A DNA stretch of 40,200 nt, taken from IMG/VR virus record IMGVR_UViG_3300032144_000419, positions 1 to 40,200 of that record; one strand, given 5' to 3'. The translations under genes were made by a program, and so were the position numbers. The DNA is from a virus. Positions 23,563-29,427 of the stretch are shown piece by piece. The stretch's first letter is position 1, and each line of letters starts with the position of its first letter. A model generated the notes under the pieces. That model saw only the letters and a list, made by a program, of their open reading frames with translations, ran no database searches and was not told the origin of the DNA.

Positions 23563-23842
23563 GTTTGAACTCCTCGGTGGACTTCGCGTCGGCCGCGTGG
23601 CGGCGCGCGATCGACTGGCGCAGCGCCGTGCTGGCGTCTGCCGCTTCGGTGATCAGCCTGGTGTGCGAATCGATCAGCGCACCCAGGTCGCGCACCTGCT
23701 GCTCGGCGACTTCGCCACGCTCGAGCTTCTTGCCCGTCTGTTGGCCAAGCCACTGACCACCGAGCGCGCCGATCGACACGCCCGTGATCAGGGCAAGCGC
23801 CAGACGGCCTTGCACCGCGAGACCAGACACGATTTCCTTCAC
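23399..23842 (-). CDS. Rz-like inner membrane spanin
   Basis: A 147-residue protein with a GTG start in a GTGA overlap with the transglycosylase stop. It has a single N-terminal membrane helix (residues about 9-30), followed by a charged periplasmic coiled-coil region (KLERGEVAEQQVRDLGALIDSHTRLITEAADASTALRQSIARRHA). A C-terminal helix precedes a Gly/Ser tail. This is the standard i-spanin layout, and the Rz1 gene overlaps its 3' end. The upstream in-frame extension lies in the transglycosylase gene. Confidence 0.85.
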   Translation of the reverse strand: MKEIVSGLAVQGRLALALITGVSIGALGGQWLGQQTGKKLERGEVAEQQVRDLGALIDSHTRLITEAADASTALRQSIARRHAADAKSTEEFKRALAADADLRADCVFSADVMRQLSEARARAIEAAASGVGGAVPGSTSTGQPTRR

Positions 23843-24486
23843 GTGCAGCTCCCGCGGCCCCAGCCTGCCGCGACGTAAACCGACTCGTGCCGCAGCAGGA
23901 TGCGTCGCGGGTAGTCGCGGTTCTCCTGCCAATGCGCCGCGGCGCGGCCGGCGTTGACGCGCTCGACCGCGCCGAACCAGGCAAGCGGATCGAGGCCTTG
24001 CTTCGCGGCCAACGCCTTGTCGCGGTTCACCCAGCCGAGCCCGCCGTTGTACGAGGACAGCACGAACGCCATGCGATCGCAGGCACTGCGGGCCTGCACT
24101 CGCTCGTGCAGCCACAGGTCGTAGCTGGCCAGCGCGCGCAGCGACCAGGCCGGATTGAACGGCTCGTTCGCTGCCAGCGCGGGATCGATGCGGGCCATCC
24201 AGCTCGAGGTCTGCGGCATGAACTGGGCGAGCCCCGCGGCGCCGACGCGCGATACCGCGCGAGGGTTCCACGCCGATTCTTGGTGCACCTGGGCAGCGAA
24301 CGTCGCGATCGGCGCATTCAGGCCCCAGACCGCGCGCGCCGAGCGGACCAGGTCCGCGCGATATGGCGCCGCAGCCTGCGGCGGCGCGGCCGCGGCAGCA
24401 AACGCGAACGCCTGGGCAAGCGCGCCGAGACAGACTGACGTCCAGCCGACCGCGCGCGCCTTCCAGACGGCGACCGTATTGCCCAT
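23839..24486 (-). CDS. SLT-type lytic transglycosylase endolysin
   Basis: A 215-residue protein. The N-terminal 40 residues form a probable signal or signal-arrest sequence (VGWTSVCLGALAQAFAFAAAAAPPQAAA). The SLT fold follows, with catalytic Glu70 in AAQVHQESAWNP, then VGAAGLAQFMPQTSSWM and SSYNGGLGWVNRD. It cleaves peptidoglycan glycan strands. With its own export signal it could act with a pinholin or holin. It lies between the holin and spanin genes, with a TGATG overlap with the holin gene stop. Confidence 0.9.
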   Translation of the reverse strand: MGNTVAVWKARAVGWTSVCLGALAQAFAFAAAAAPPQAAAPYRADLVRSARAVWGLNAPIATFAAQVHQESAWNPRAVSRVGAAGLAQFMPQTSSWMARIDPALAANEPFNPAWSLRALASYDLWLHERVQARSACDRMAFVLSSYNGGLGWVNRDKALAAKQGLDPLAWFGAVERVNAGRAAAHWQENRDYPRRILLRHESVYVAAGWGRGSCT

Positions 24487-24863
24487 CACAGCCCCGTGGC
24501 CAGGCCGACGATGACGGCCGCGACGATCACGGCACGTCTCAGCAGCGCAGCGATGAAGACCGGCTGGTATTCCGCGACCACGCGAAAGTCGGCGTCGCCC
24601 GTTGGCTCGTCGGTGCCGAGTCGCCAGTCGCGCTCGAGGTAGCCATCGGGCCGCGAGTACGGGAACAGCCCGCGATCGACCCAGTAGCCCAGCACCGCGC
24701 CGAGCGCGATCAGCGCGGCCTTGTAGAGGACCACGGGCAACTGCACCAGCGAGACCAGCGCCACGGCCGCCAGCGCGATCGCGGCGATCGCCAGCCACAG
24801 CGTGGTGCGCGGCAGCTTCAGCAGCGCAGGGATGTGCTCTCGCACACCGGACAGCAGGAACAT
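24486..24863 (-). CDS. Putative holin
   Basis: A 125-residue protein with three hydrophobic segments: residues about 20-37, 42-61 (PVVLYKAALIALGAVLGYWVDRG) and 105-125 (at the C-terminus). The motif GYWVDRGLFPYSRP is typical of the putative phage holin family found before SLT lysozymes in Mu-like prophages. GGAGGG precedes the ATG. It is the first gene of the late minus-strand arm after the promoter-like block at 24946-24970, and would time lysis. Confidence 0.85.
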   Translation of the reverse strand: MFLLSGVREHIPALLKLPRTTLWLAIAAIALAAVALVSLVQLPVVLYKAALIALGAVLGYWVDRGLFPYSRPDGYLERDWRLGTDEPTGDADFRVVAEYQPVFIAALLRRAVIVAAVIVGLATGL

Positions 24864-24945
24864 GACTCGCCCTCCGCGACAACACGAGGCGGACGCCCCG
24901 GGATCAATGGGCGTCAGTCTGGTGTCGCGGTGTCAGCGAGTAATG

Positions 24946-24970
24946 GGAACCGGTTCAGATTTCCGCAGGG
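24946..24970 (-). promoter_or_regulatory. Putative late promoter/activator site before lysis cassette (Plys-like)
   Basis: GGAAC-CG-GTTC then AGATTTCCGCAGGG is the second copy of the block found before gene I (16584-16610). It lies about 83 bases upstream of the holin ATG in a 199-base gap (24864-25062). The dyad here, GAACCGGTTC, is perfectly palindromic. The rest of the gap holds two GAAGACAAAC repeats (24978, 25042) and a CGCTC-TCCC-GAGCG hairpin (25009-25022). It contains no gene. Confidence 0.6.
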
Positions 24971-25008
24971 CGCCGGGAAGACAAACGCTTCGCGTGCTCC
25001 TGCGAGAT

Positions 25009-25030
25009 CGCTCTCCCGAGCGGTTTGTTA
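25009..25030 (+). terminator. Weak terminator-like hairpin between lipoprotein and lysis genes
   Basis: CGCTC-TCCC-GAGCG forms a 5-bp GC-rich stem, followed on the plus strand by GTTTGTTA. The stem is short and the T-run imperfect. Lysogenic minus-strand transcripts from the lipoprotein gene would cross it from the other side without a T-run, so its role as a boundary is uncertain. Confidence 0.3.
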
Positions 25031-25062
25031 TCTCGAGGCCGAGAAGACAAACACCGGCCAGG

Positions 25063-25683
25063 TCACTGCATCACGCGGCAGTTGCCGAACTCGCAGCGCA
25101 GCATCATCACATCGCCGTTGCTGCAGGCGACCGAGTAGGTCTCGAAGCCCGGGCCCTTCGCAATCATGCTCGATCGCGGATCAGAATTGCACTTGCCTTG
25201 CCGGGCCATCGTTTCGACCTGGTAGGACCACTGGCCGCGCGCGGCCGGTGCCGACGCGGCTGGCGCCGCGGTTGCGGGCGTCGTCGCAGCTGCCGGCGCG
25301 GAGGCCGGCGCAGCTGCTGCCCCCGCGGCCGCGTTCTCCGCCGCCAGCGCCATCGTGGTCGTGCAGCCACGCTGCGTGCGCACCTGCTGCAGCTGCGCTA
25401 GGCGCGCATTCGCACTCTCGACCGCGCTGGACTTCTCCATCACGTTGCCAACGCCGAAGTCACCGAGGAAGCTGAGCACCGAGCGCGTGTCGAACTCGCT
25501 CTCCTTCTCGACACGTGCCAGGAAGCCATGAACCTTGGCCGTCTCGAGCTCGAGCTCGCGACAGTTCATCGTGTTGCGCTCGACGCCAGTGAGCTCGCCC
25601 TGGCGACCGTAGTTCTTGGTCGCGCAACCGGTGGCTGTCAGCACGGCAAGGCCGAGCCAGGCGATAGAGAGGAATCGGTTCAT
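25063..25683 (-). CDS. Lipoprotein of the lysogeny region
   Basis: A 206-residue lipoprotein. The signal peptide MNRFLSIAWLGLAVLTATGC ends with a lipobox at Cys20. A helical part follows (ELELETAKVHGFLARVEKESEFDTRSVLSFLGDFGVGNVMEK...NARLAQLQQVRTQ). Next is an Ala/Pro/Thr-rich low-complexity linker (about 118-153). The C-terminal domain is small, with four Cys (KCNSD, VACSNG, LRCEFGNCRVMQ). GGGAGC precedes the ATG. It lies between the membrane protein and the lysis cassette and has its own leader with a dyad. It is not a known Mu gene. A role in altering the lysogen surface (exclusion or host benefit) is inferred. Confidence 0.8.
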   Translation of the reverse strand: MNRFLSIAWLGLAVLTATGCATKNYGRQGELTGVERNTMNCRELELETAKVHGFLARVEKESEFDTRSVLSFLGDFGVGNVMEKSSAVESANARLAQLQQVRTQRGCTTTMALAAENAAAGAAAAPASAPAAATTPATAAPAASAPAARGQWSYQVETMARQGKCNSDPRSSMIAKGPGFETYSVACSNGDVMMLRCEFGNCRVMQ

Positions 25684-25706
25684 GAAGCTCCCTTTTTTCT
25701 GCGACG

Positions 25707-25728
25707 GACCTACAGTTTTCTGTAGGTC
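25707..25728. promoter_or_regulatory. Perfect 9-bp dyad before lipoprotein gene
   Basis: GACCTACAG-TTTT-CTGTAGGTC is a perfect 22-base dyad 24 bases upstream of the lipoprotein ATG. No T-run follows it in either direction, so it looks like an operator or leader hairpin rather than a terminator. A TTGAGA (25739-25734, minus strand) could be a -35, but no good -10 is seen. It is the only long dyad in the 103-base gap to the membrane protein gene. Confidence 0.55.
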
Positions 25729-25786
25729 GAAGGTCTCAACTTTCGTTGCGACAGCGCGTGTCGACAACCCCTCTGCGGGGGATGAA

Positions 25787-26197
25787 TCAACGGCGCTCGA
25801 ACAGTACCTGCTCGATCTCGGACAGGTGCACCTTGTAGCCGCGGATGGCGCGCCCATAGATCCGGCGATCGCGCTCGACGCGATGCATCGGCCAGGCCAC
25901 GGTGACCGCCTGCAGCAGCATGCCGGCCATCAGGAACTCGCCGCGCACGTTCGGCCGGTGCGCGACCACGATCAGCAGCAGTGCGGCCGCGCCCAAGAGC
26001 AGCGCGACCATGAGCAGCAACCACGGCGAGGTCAACATCTCCCAGCGCGCGGTGTTGAGCTTGGCGCGGAAGCGCGCCTCTGCATCGAGCAAGTCTTCGG
26101 TCGACCAGTCCCAGTAATCCAGACCGGGTGACGTGATGTTGAAGATGTCCCGGCCAGCGACCTGGCGCACTGGGCCGTGATAGACCTGATTGGTCAA
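25787..26197 (-). CDS. Two-helix membrane protein with N-terminal QVAGRDIFN motif
   Basis: A 136-residue protein translated from a TTG in a TTGA overlap with the repressor stop. AAGGGGAG at good spacing supports this start. Residues 5-22 carry VYHGPVRQVAGRDIFNIT, very similar to the C-terminus of the repressor. An amphipathic, acidic part follows. Two membrane helices (about 58-79 and 86-104) are separated by a very short loop. The C-terminus is basic (HRVERDRRIYGRAIRGYKVHL). Both ends should be cytoplasmic. It is cotranscribed with the repressor in the lysogen. The proposal that it binds the repressor at the membrane is inferred; I know of no characterised homologue. Confidence 0.8.
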   Translation of the reverse strand: MTNQVYHGPVRQVAGRDIFNITSPGLDYWDWSTEDLLDAEARFRAKLNTARWEMLTSPWLLLMVALLLGAAALLLIVVAHRPNVRGEFLMAGMLLQAVTVAWPMHRVERDRRIYGRAIRGYKVHLSEIEQVLFERR

Positions 26198-26763
26198 CGT
26201 TTGCTCCCCTTCCCGCGGCCGTGATTAACGACATCGCGGCCCGCGGCCTGACCGACCGATGCGTGGAAGGTCTGGGTCACCGTGGACTTTCCTGTGACCT
26301 TGCCTTCCGTTGGTGCGGCTGCTGTGGGGGACGTCTTCGCCAGCCGCTTGGCCAACGAACTCACCGTTTCTCGGTCGGACTTGCCGCAGTTGCGCCAGTC
26401 TTCAAGCAGCTCAGCCTCTTGATCGTCCCTGGGCCCGCGATCGAGCGCTTCGCGGAGTTGGCCCAGCAAATCGGCGCTTTTCGAGAACACCTGACCGGCC
26501 TCGCGTTGTATGCGCTGCAGTTGCCCCTCCCCGGTCTGGATGTACCAAAGGTCTATTTCTAGATCCGGCCTGGCCTCGGCGAGCTTCTTGACGGCCTCGA
26601 ACGGGAACGACGACCGAGCCTTCCTCTTGTTGAAGGCGGCGGCACTCATGCCCAAGAGCGCGGCGACCTCCTGATCGGTCTGCACCTTGAGCGTCTGCTT
26701 CAGGCGAAGCAGCGCGTGCTCGTACTCGAAATATTGCAGTTCCAAGAGCAACCCCTTGCGCAT
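26194..26763 (-). CDS. Phage repressor with CI-type HTH and C-terminal glycine-rich motif
   Basis: A 189-residue protein. Residues 12-80 form a CI-type HTH (LRLKQTLKVQTDQEVAALLGMSAAAFNKRKARSSF... DLWYIQTGEG). A helical linker follows, then a Ser/Thr/Pro-rich stretch. The end is TFHASVGQAAGRDVVNHG (165-182) and a basic tail. No S24 LexA-like protease domain is present, so RecA-type cleavage is unlikely. It is divergent from the Ner-like gene across an operator region. The ATG at 26763 overlaps a dyad and has no ribosome site. An in-frame TTG at 26745 has AAGGGG at 6 bases and may be the true start, giving 183 residues. Confidence 0.85.
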   Translation of the reverse strand: MRKGLLLELQYFEYEHALLRLKQTLKVQTDQEVAALLGMSAAAFNKRKARSSFPFEAVKKLAEARPDLEIDLWYIQTGEGQLQRIQREAGQVFSKSADLLGQLREALDRGPRDDQEAELLEDWRNCGKSDRETVSSLAKRLAKTSPTAAAPTEGKVTGKSTVTQTFHASVGQAAGRDVVNHGRGKGSKR

Positions 26764-26796
26764 GTCCGTTTATGGACATACACTGAGTCCATAAAT
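26762..26796. promoter_or_regulatory. Immunity operator cluster between repressor and Ner-like gene
   Basis: The half-site GTCCATAAAT (26787-26796) is repeated in reverse as GTTTATGGAC (26768-26777). This gives the dyad TATGGAC-N9-GTCCATA (26771-26793). An overlapping dyad, ATGTCC-N6-GGACAT, spans 26762-26779. The area is unusually AT-rich for this genome and lies between divergent genes. It is the most likely binding site for the repressor, the Ner-like protein or both. The early plus-strand promoter is probably just downstream (TTAGCTAT near 26802 could be a -10). Confidence 0.75.
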
Positions 26797-26853
26797 CGAC
26801 ATTAGCTATCCCAAAAAAGCACTAACTGACTCGAATTGAGAAGGGTACTTCAG

Positions 26854-27087
26854 ATGAGCGTTCGCACTGCGAAGACGATCCGCACACCGGCTCAGGTGCG
26901 AGACGAGTTCACTCGCAAGGGTGTCTCGATCAGCAGCTGGGCGGTGGCGCATGGCTTCAGCACTGCGCTGGTGTTCGACCTGCTTGCCGGCCGCAAGAAG
27001 GGCCTGCGCGGGGACGCGCATCGCGCGGCCGTCGCGCTCGGCCTCAAGCGCGGCGAGATCGTCACCGACTTGAGCCAAGTGCTCTGA
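26854..27087 (+). CDS. Cro/Ner-like DNA-binding protein (BcepMu gp16 family)
   Basis: A 77-residue protein that starts MSVRTAKTIRTPAQVRDEFTRKG. It contains the helix-turn-helix SISSWAVAHGFSTALVFDLLAGRKKGLRGDAHRAAVALGLKRG, the signature of BcepMu gp16-type phage proteins. It is the first early gene, divergent from the repressor, so it probably plays the Ner role (turning down repressor and early transcription). AGAAGGG at 8 bases supports this ATG over a TTG 18 bases upstream. Confidence 0.85.
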   Translation: MSVRTAKTIRTPAQVRDEFTRKGVSISSWAVAHGFSTALVFDLLAGRKKGLRGDAHRAAVALGLKRGEIVTDLSQVL

Positions 27088-27094
27088 GGTCGCC

Positions 27095-27358
27095 ATGCAG
27101 CGATCGCAGCGTCATCTCGACCTGCCGCGCCGCGAGCCCGTGCGCTCGCGCGCCGGCTTCCTGCGCATCGAAGGCGGCTGCGTCGTGACGCCCGCCGGCA
27201 TCCGCATCGGCTGCGCTCACCTGCAGCGGCCGCCCGCACCCAGCGCTGACGCCGAGGCGATCCAGCGCGCCTTCATCACTCCGCATCAGCGCGCCAACGC
27301 GCTGGTGCGTGCGCTCGCGGCCGGCTTGGCCGCCATCACCCGGAGGAATCGCCTATGA
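27095..27358 (+). CDS. Small early protein of unknown function
   Basis: An 87-residue, Arg-rich protein (MQRSQRHLDLPRREPVRSRAGF...GGCVVTPAGIRIGCAHLQRPPAP, then a helical QRAFITPHQRANALVRALAAGLAAI). Its ATG lies 7 bases after the Ner-like gene stop. Its end overlaps the next start by 4 bases (ATGA). I do not recognise a family. Its place in the early operon suggests a takeover or regulatory role. Confidence 0.6.
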   Translation: MQRSQRHLDLPRREPVRSRAGFLRIEGGCVVTPAGIRIGCAHLQRPPAPSADAEAIQRAFITPHQRANALVRALAAGLAAITRRNRL

Positions 27359-27555
27359 ACGCCCTTGCAACGTCTCCCCAGAGGGTCAGCGAAGCAGCTG
27401 GCGCGCTCGTGCTGATCGAAACGATCGCCCCCGCGCCGTCGCTGTTCGCCACGACGCCGCTGCCCGAAGTCACCGAGCTGCCGGCCGACGCGGGCTGGTC
27501 CCAGTGGGACCTCGCCGTGCACATCCAGGACGGACCGACCTGGAGGCTCGCATGA
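27355..27555 (+). CDS. Small early protein of unknown function
   Basis: A 66-residue protein (MNALATSPQRVSEAAGALVLIE... PEVTELPADAGWSQWDLAVHIQDGPTWRLA). GGAGGAA precedes the ATG. It is in ATGA overlaps at both ends with its neighbours, which supports translation. The C-terminal half is acidic and Trp-rich. No family recognised. Confidence 0.6.
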   Translation: MNALATSPQRVSEAAGALVLIETIAPAPSLFATTPLPEVTELPADAGWSQWDLAVHIQDGPTWRLA

Positions 27556-27641
27556 CACCGAAGAGCATCGCCACCGTCGCGCTGGCCTTGGCAAACGCCG
27601 TCATCTGGCTCTACGTCGCGCACAAGGCGCTGTCGCAATGA
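27552..27641 (+). CDS. 29-residue single-helix membrane peptide
   Basis: A very short gene linked by ATGA overlaps to both neighbours. Its product MTPKSIATVALALANAVIWL plus 9 residues is almost entirely one hydrophobic helix. Because it fills exactly the space between two coupled genes and has a start and stop in register with both, I consider it real. Small membrane peptides of this sort in early phage operons can affect host membrane proteins; nothing specific is known here. Confidence 0.6.
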   Translation: MTPKSIATVALALANAVIWLYVAHKALSQ

Positions 27642-28096
27642 GCGCCGCCCGCCAGCAGAGCCTCGTGGTCGGCCAGTACGAAGACCACATCAAGTTCCAG
27701 GGCCGCGCGCCGCGAACCCTGGCGGAAAAGGCCATCGCCCGCGCCGAGTACGACTGCAGTCGTCGCATGGCCGAGATCAAGGTGCTCGCGTCCAAGCTGG
27801 CGCAGCTCGACCCGCTGTTGCCCGCGCTGGCCGAGCGCGGCATCCGCCTGGCCGACCGCGAGCTCGGCACCTTCGATCACGGCAAGACGCTGCGCATCCA
27901 GACGCCGCTCTTCACGCGCAACGACGACAAGCTCCACGCCGTGCTGCTCGAGCTGGGCTTCCGCGAGATCGAGCGCAAGCCCTTCGGCAACGAGTCCGAC
28001 CAGGTGCTGATGAAGTTCGGCCGCTCGCTCGTCGTGCGCATCGACGTGGCAAAGCTGCCGCAACAGGTCGACCAGGCCGAGGCGGTACCAGCATGA
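27638..28096 (+). CDS. Early protein of unknown function
   Basis: A 152-residue, mixed alpha/beta protein. It has a helical N-terminus (RTLAEKAIARAEYDCSRRMAEIKVLASKLAQLDPLLPALAERGIRL). A more structured half follows (TLRIQTPLFTRNDDKLHAVLLELGFREIERKPFGNESDQVLMKFGRSLVVRIDV). Start and stop overlap with the neighbours by 4 bases each. Proteins of this size occur at this place in other Mu-like phages, but I cannot assign a function. Confidence 0.65.
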   Translation: MSAARQQSLVVGQYEDHIKFQGRAPRTLAEKAIARAEYDCSRRMAEIKVLASKLAQLDPLLPALAERGIRLADRELGTFDHGKTLRIQTPLFTRNDDKLHAVLLELGFREIERKPFGNESDQVLMKFGRSLVVRIDVAKLPQQVDQAEAVPA

Positions 28097-28404
28097 GCGG
28101 CGCACCCGAGAGCGGCCCCAACGCGCTGGTCGAGCGCTGCGCGCACGTGCTCGAGATGCTGTGTGGCGCGGTGCCGCACGGCATGAGCAACAAGGCGATC
28201 GCCGAAGCCTTGCGCGAGCCGCCGAGCTACGTCACGCGCGCCGCGGCGGAGCTCACCGCGATCGGCTGGGTCGAGAAGCTGCCGAGCGGCAACTTCGGGG
28301 TCACGACCCGGTTTTCCCGTCTGTCGTTCAAGGTGATGGCTGCCTTCGAGAAGGAGCAGCAGCGCCTGTCCGACATGCAACGCAACTACACGCTCAACAA
28401 CTGA
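28093..28404 (+). CDS. Winged-helix DNA-binding protein
   Basis: A 103-residue protein with an IclR/MarR-like winged helix: ERCAHVLEMLCGAVPHGMSNKAIAEALREPPSYVTRAAAELTAIGWVEKLPSGNFGVTTRFSRL. A C-terminal helix follows (KVMAAFEKEQQRLSDMQRNY). It is likely an early regulator or replication-linked DNA-binding protein. It is in an ATGA overlap with the gene before it. Confidence 0.8.
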   Translation: MSGAPESGPNALVERCAHVLEMLCGAVPHGMSNKAIAEALREPPSYVTRAAAELTAIGWVEKLPSGNFGVTTRFSRLSFKVMAAFEKEQQRLSDMQRNYTLNN

Positions 28405-28418
28405 GGAGCTTCTCCCGT

Positions 28419-29426
28419 ATGGCCCGCACGCCCAATCCGAAGTCCACGTCACCCGTCGAGGTGGACTTCGACGAGTCCAAGTTCAAGAAGCTCGACTCCG
28501 ACGTCCGCGCGCTCGTCGCGCTCGACAACCAGGCCGAGGCGCACGTGCGCGCCGTGGCCATCCGCGTGGGCTACCAGCTGCCGGCCGACAGCGTCGACCC
28601 CGACCTCATCCAGCGCGACATTGCCGCGAGCATGCGGCGCAGCGTCGAGGCCGTCCTCGAGGTGGGCCGCGGCCTGACCGCGCTGAAGGCCGCCTGCCAG
28701 CACGGCCAGTTCCTGGCGCGCCTGGAGCTGCTCAACCTCGAGCCGCGCGTCGCCCAGCGGTTCATGCAGTCGGCGCTCAAGTTCGCAAATGCGTCGACGT
28801 CGCCGCTTTTGAAGGCCGCCGGCACCCAGAGCAAGCTGTTCGAGCTGCTGGTGCTGGACGACGAAGAGGTCGAGGAGCTGATGCTGACCGGCCAGACCGG
28901 CGAACTCAGCCTGGACGACGTGGCGACTATGTCGGTGAAGGAGCTGCGCGCCGAGCTGCGCCAGACCCGCGCCGATCGCGACTTCGAGGTCGACAAGCGC
29001 TCCAAGGCCGAGGCCAAGCGCGACGCCGCCGAGAAGAAGTTGCGCGGCAAGGTGCCCGAGGTGATGCCGCTGGACGAGCGCCTGGCGCCGTTCCAGAAGG
29101 ACATCACCGAGCGGCACTCGCTCATGGAGAAGTGCGTGATGGCCGACGTCGAGGCCATCAAGGCGCTCGAGACCTGGTGGCTCGAGGATTCGGGCGAAGA
29201 CGGGCCGATGCCGCCCGCGGTGCTCGCGGTTCTGGTGCACATGGACAACTCGGTCGCGCAGCTCGCCAGCTGGGTCGGGATGCTGCAGCACACGCTCAGC
29301 GAGCGCTTCAGCGGCGACCTGCAGGCGGCGCGTCAGTACCTGATGCAGGCACCGCCACCCGATGACGAAGTGGAGGCCGAAGAGGCATCCGCGCCGGCCG
29401 CCGGCAAGCGCGGCAAGCGGGGCTGA
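28419..29426 (+). CDS. DUF3102-like early protein
   Basis: A 335-residue, mainly helical protein. Residues about 60-110 (SMRRSVEAVLEVGRGLTALKAACQHGQFLARLELLNLEPRVAQRFMQSALKFAN) match the DUF3102 pattern of ParB-like HTH phage proteins. A coiled coil follows (TMSVKELRAELRQTRADRDFEVDKRSKAEAKRDAAEKKL), then an acidic, Ala-rich tail with a basic end (GKRGKRG). The ATG is chosen for GGAG upstream; the longer in-frame reading runs through the winged-helix gene. It lies directly before transposase A, so a role in transposition or DNA handling is possible. Confidence 0.7.
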   Translation: MARTPNPKSTSPVEVDFDESKFKKLDSDVRALVALDNQAEAHVRAVAIRVGYQLPADSVDPDLIQRDIAASMRRSVEAVLEVGRGLTALKAACQHGQFLARLELLNLEPRVAQRFMQSALKFANASTSPLLKAAGTQSKLFELLVLDDEEVEELMLTGQTGELSLDDVATMSVKELRAELRQTRADRDFEVDKRSKAEAKRDAAEKKLRGKVPEVMPLDERLAPFQKDITERHSLMEKCVMADVEAIKALETWWLEDSGEDGPMPPAVLAVLVHMDNSVAQLASWVGMLQHTLSERFSGDLQAARQYLMQAPPPDDEVEAEEASAPAAGKRGKRG

Positions 29427-29427
29427 C

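Noticed and set aside
25707-25728. LexA box before the lipoprotein gene
   Set aside because: The dyad has ACAG-N4-CTGT, the reverse arrangement of the LexA pattern CTGT-N8-ACAG.
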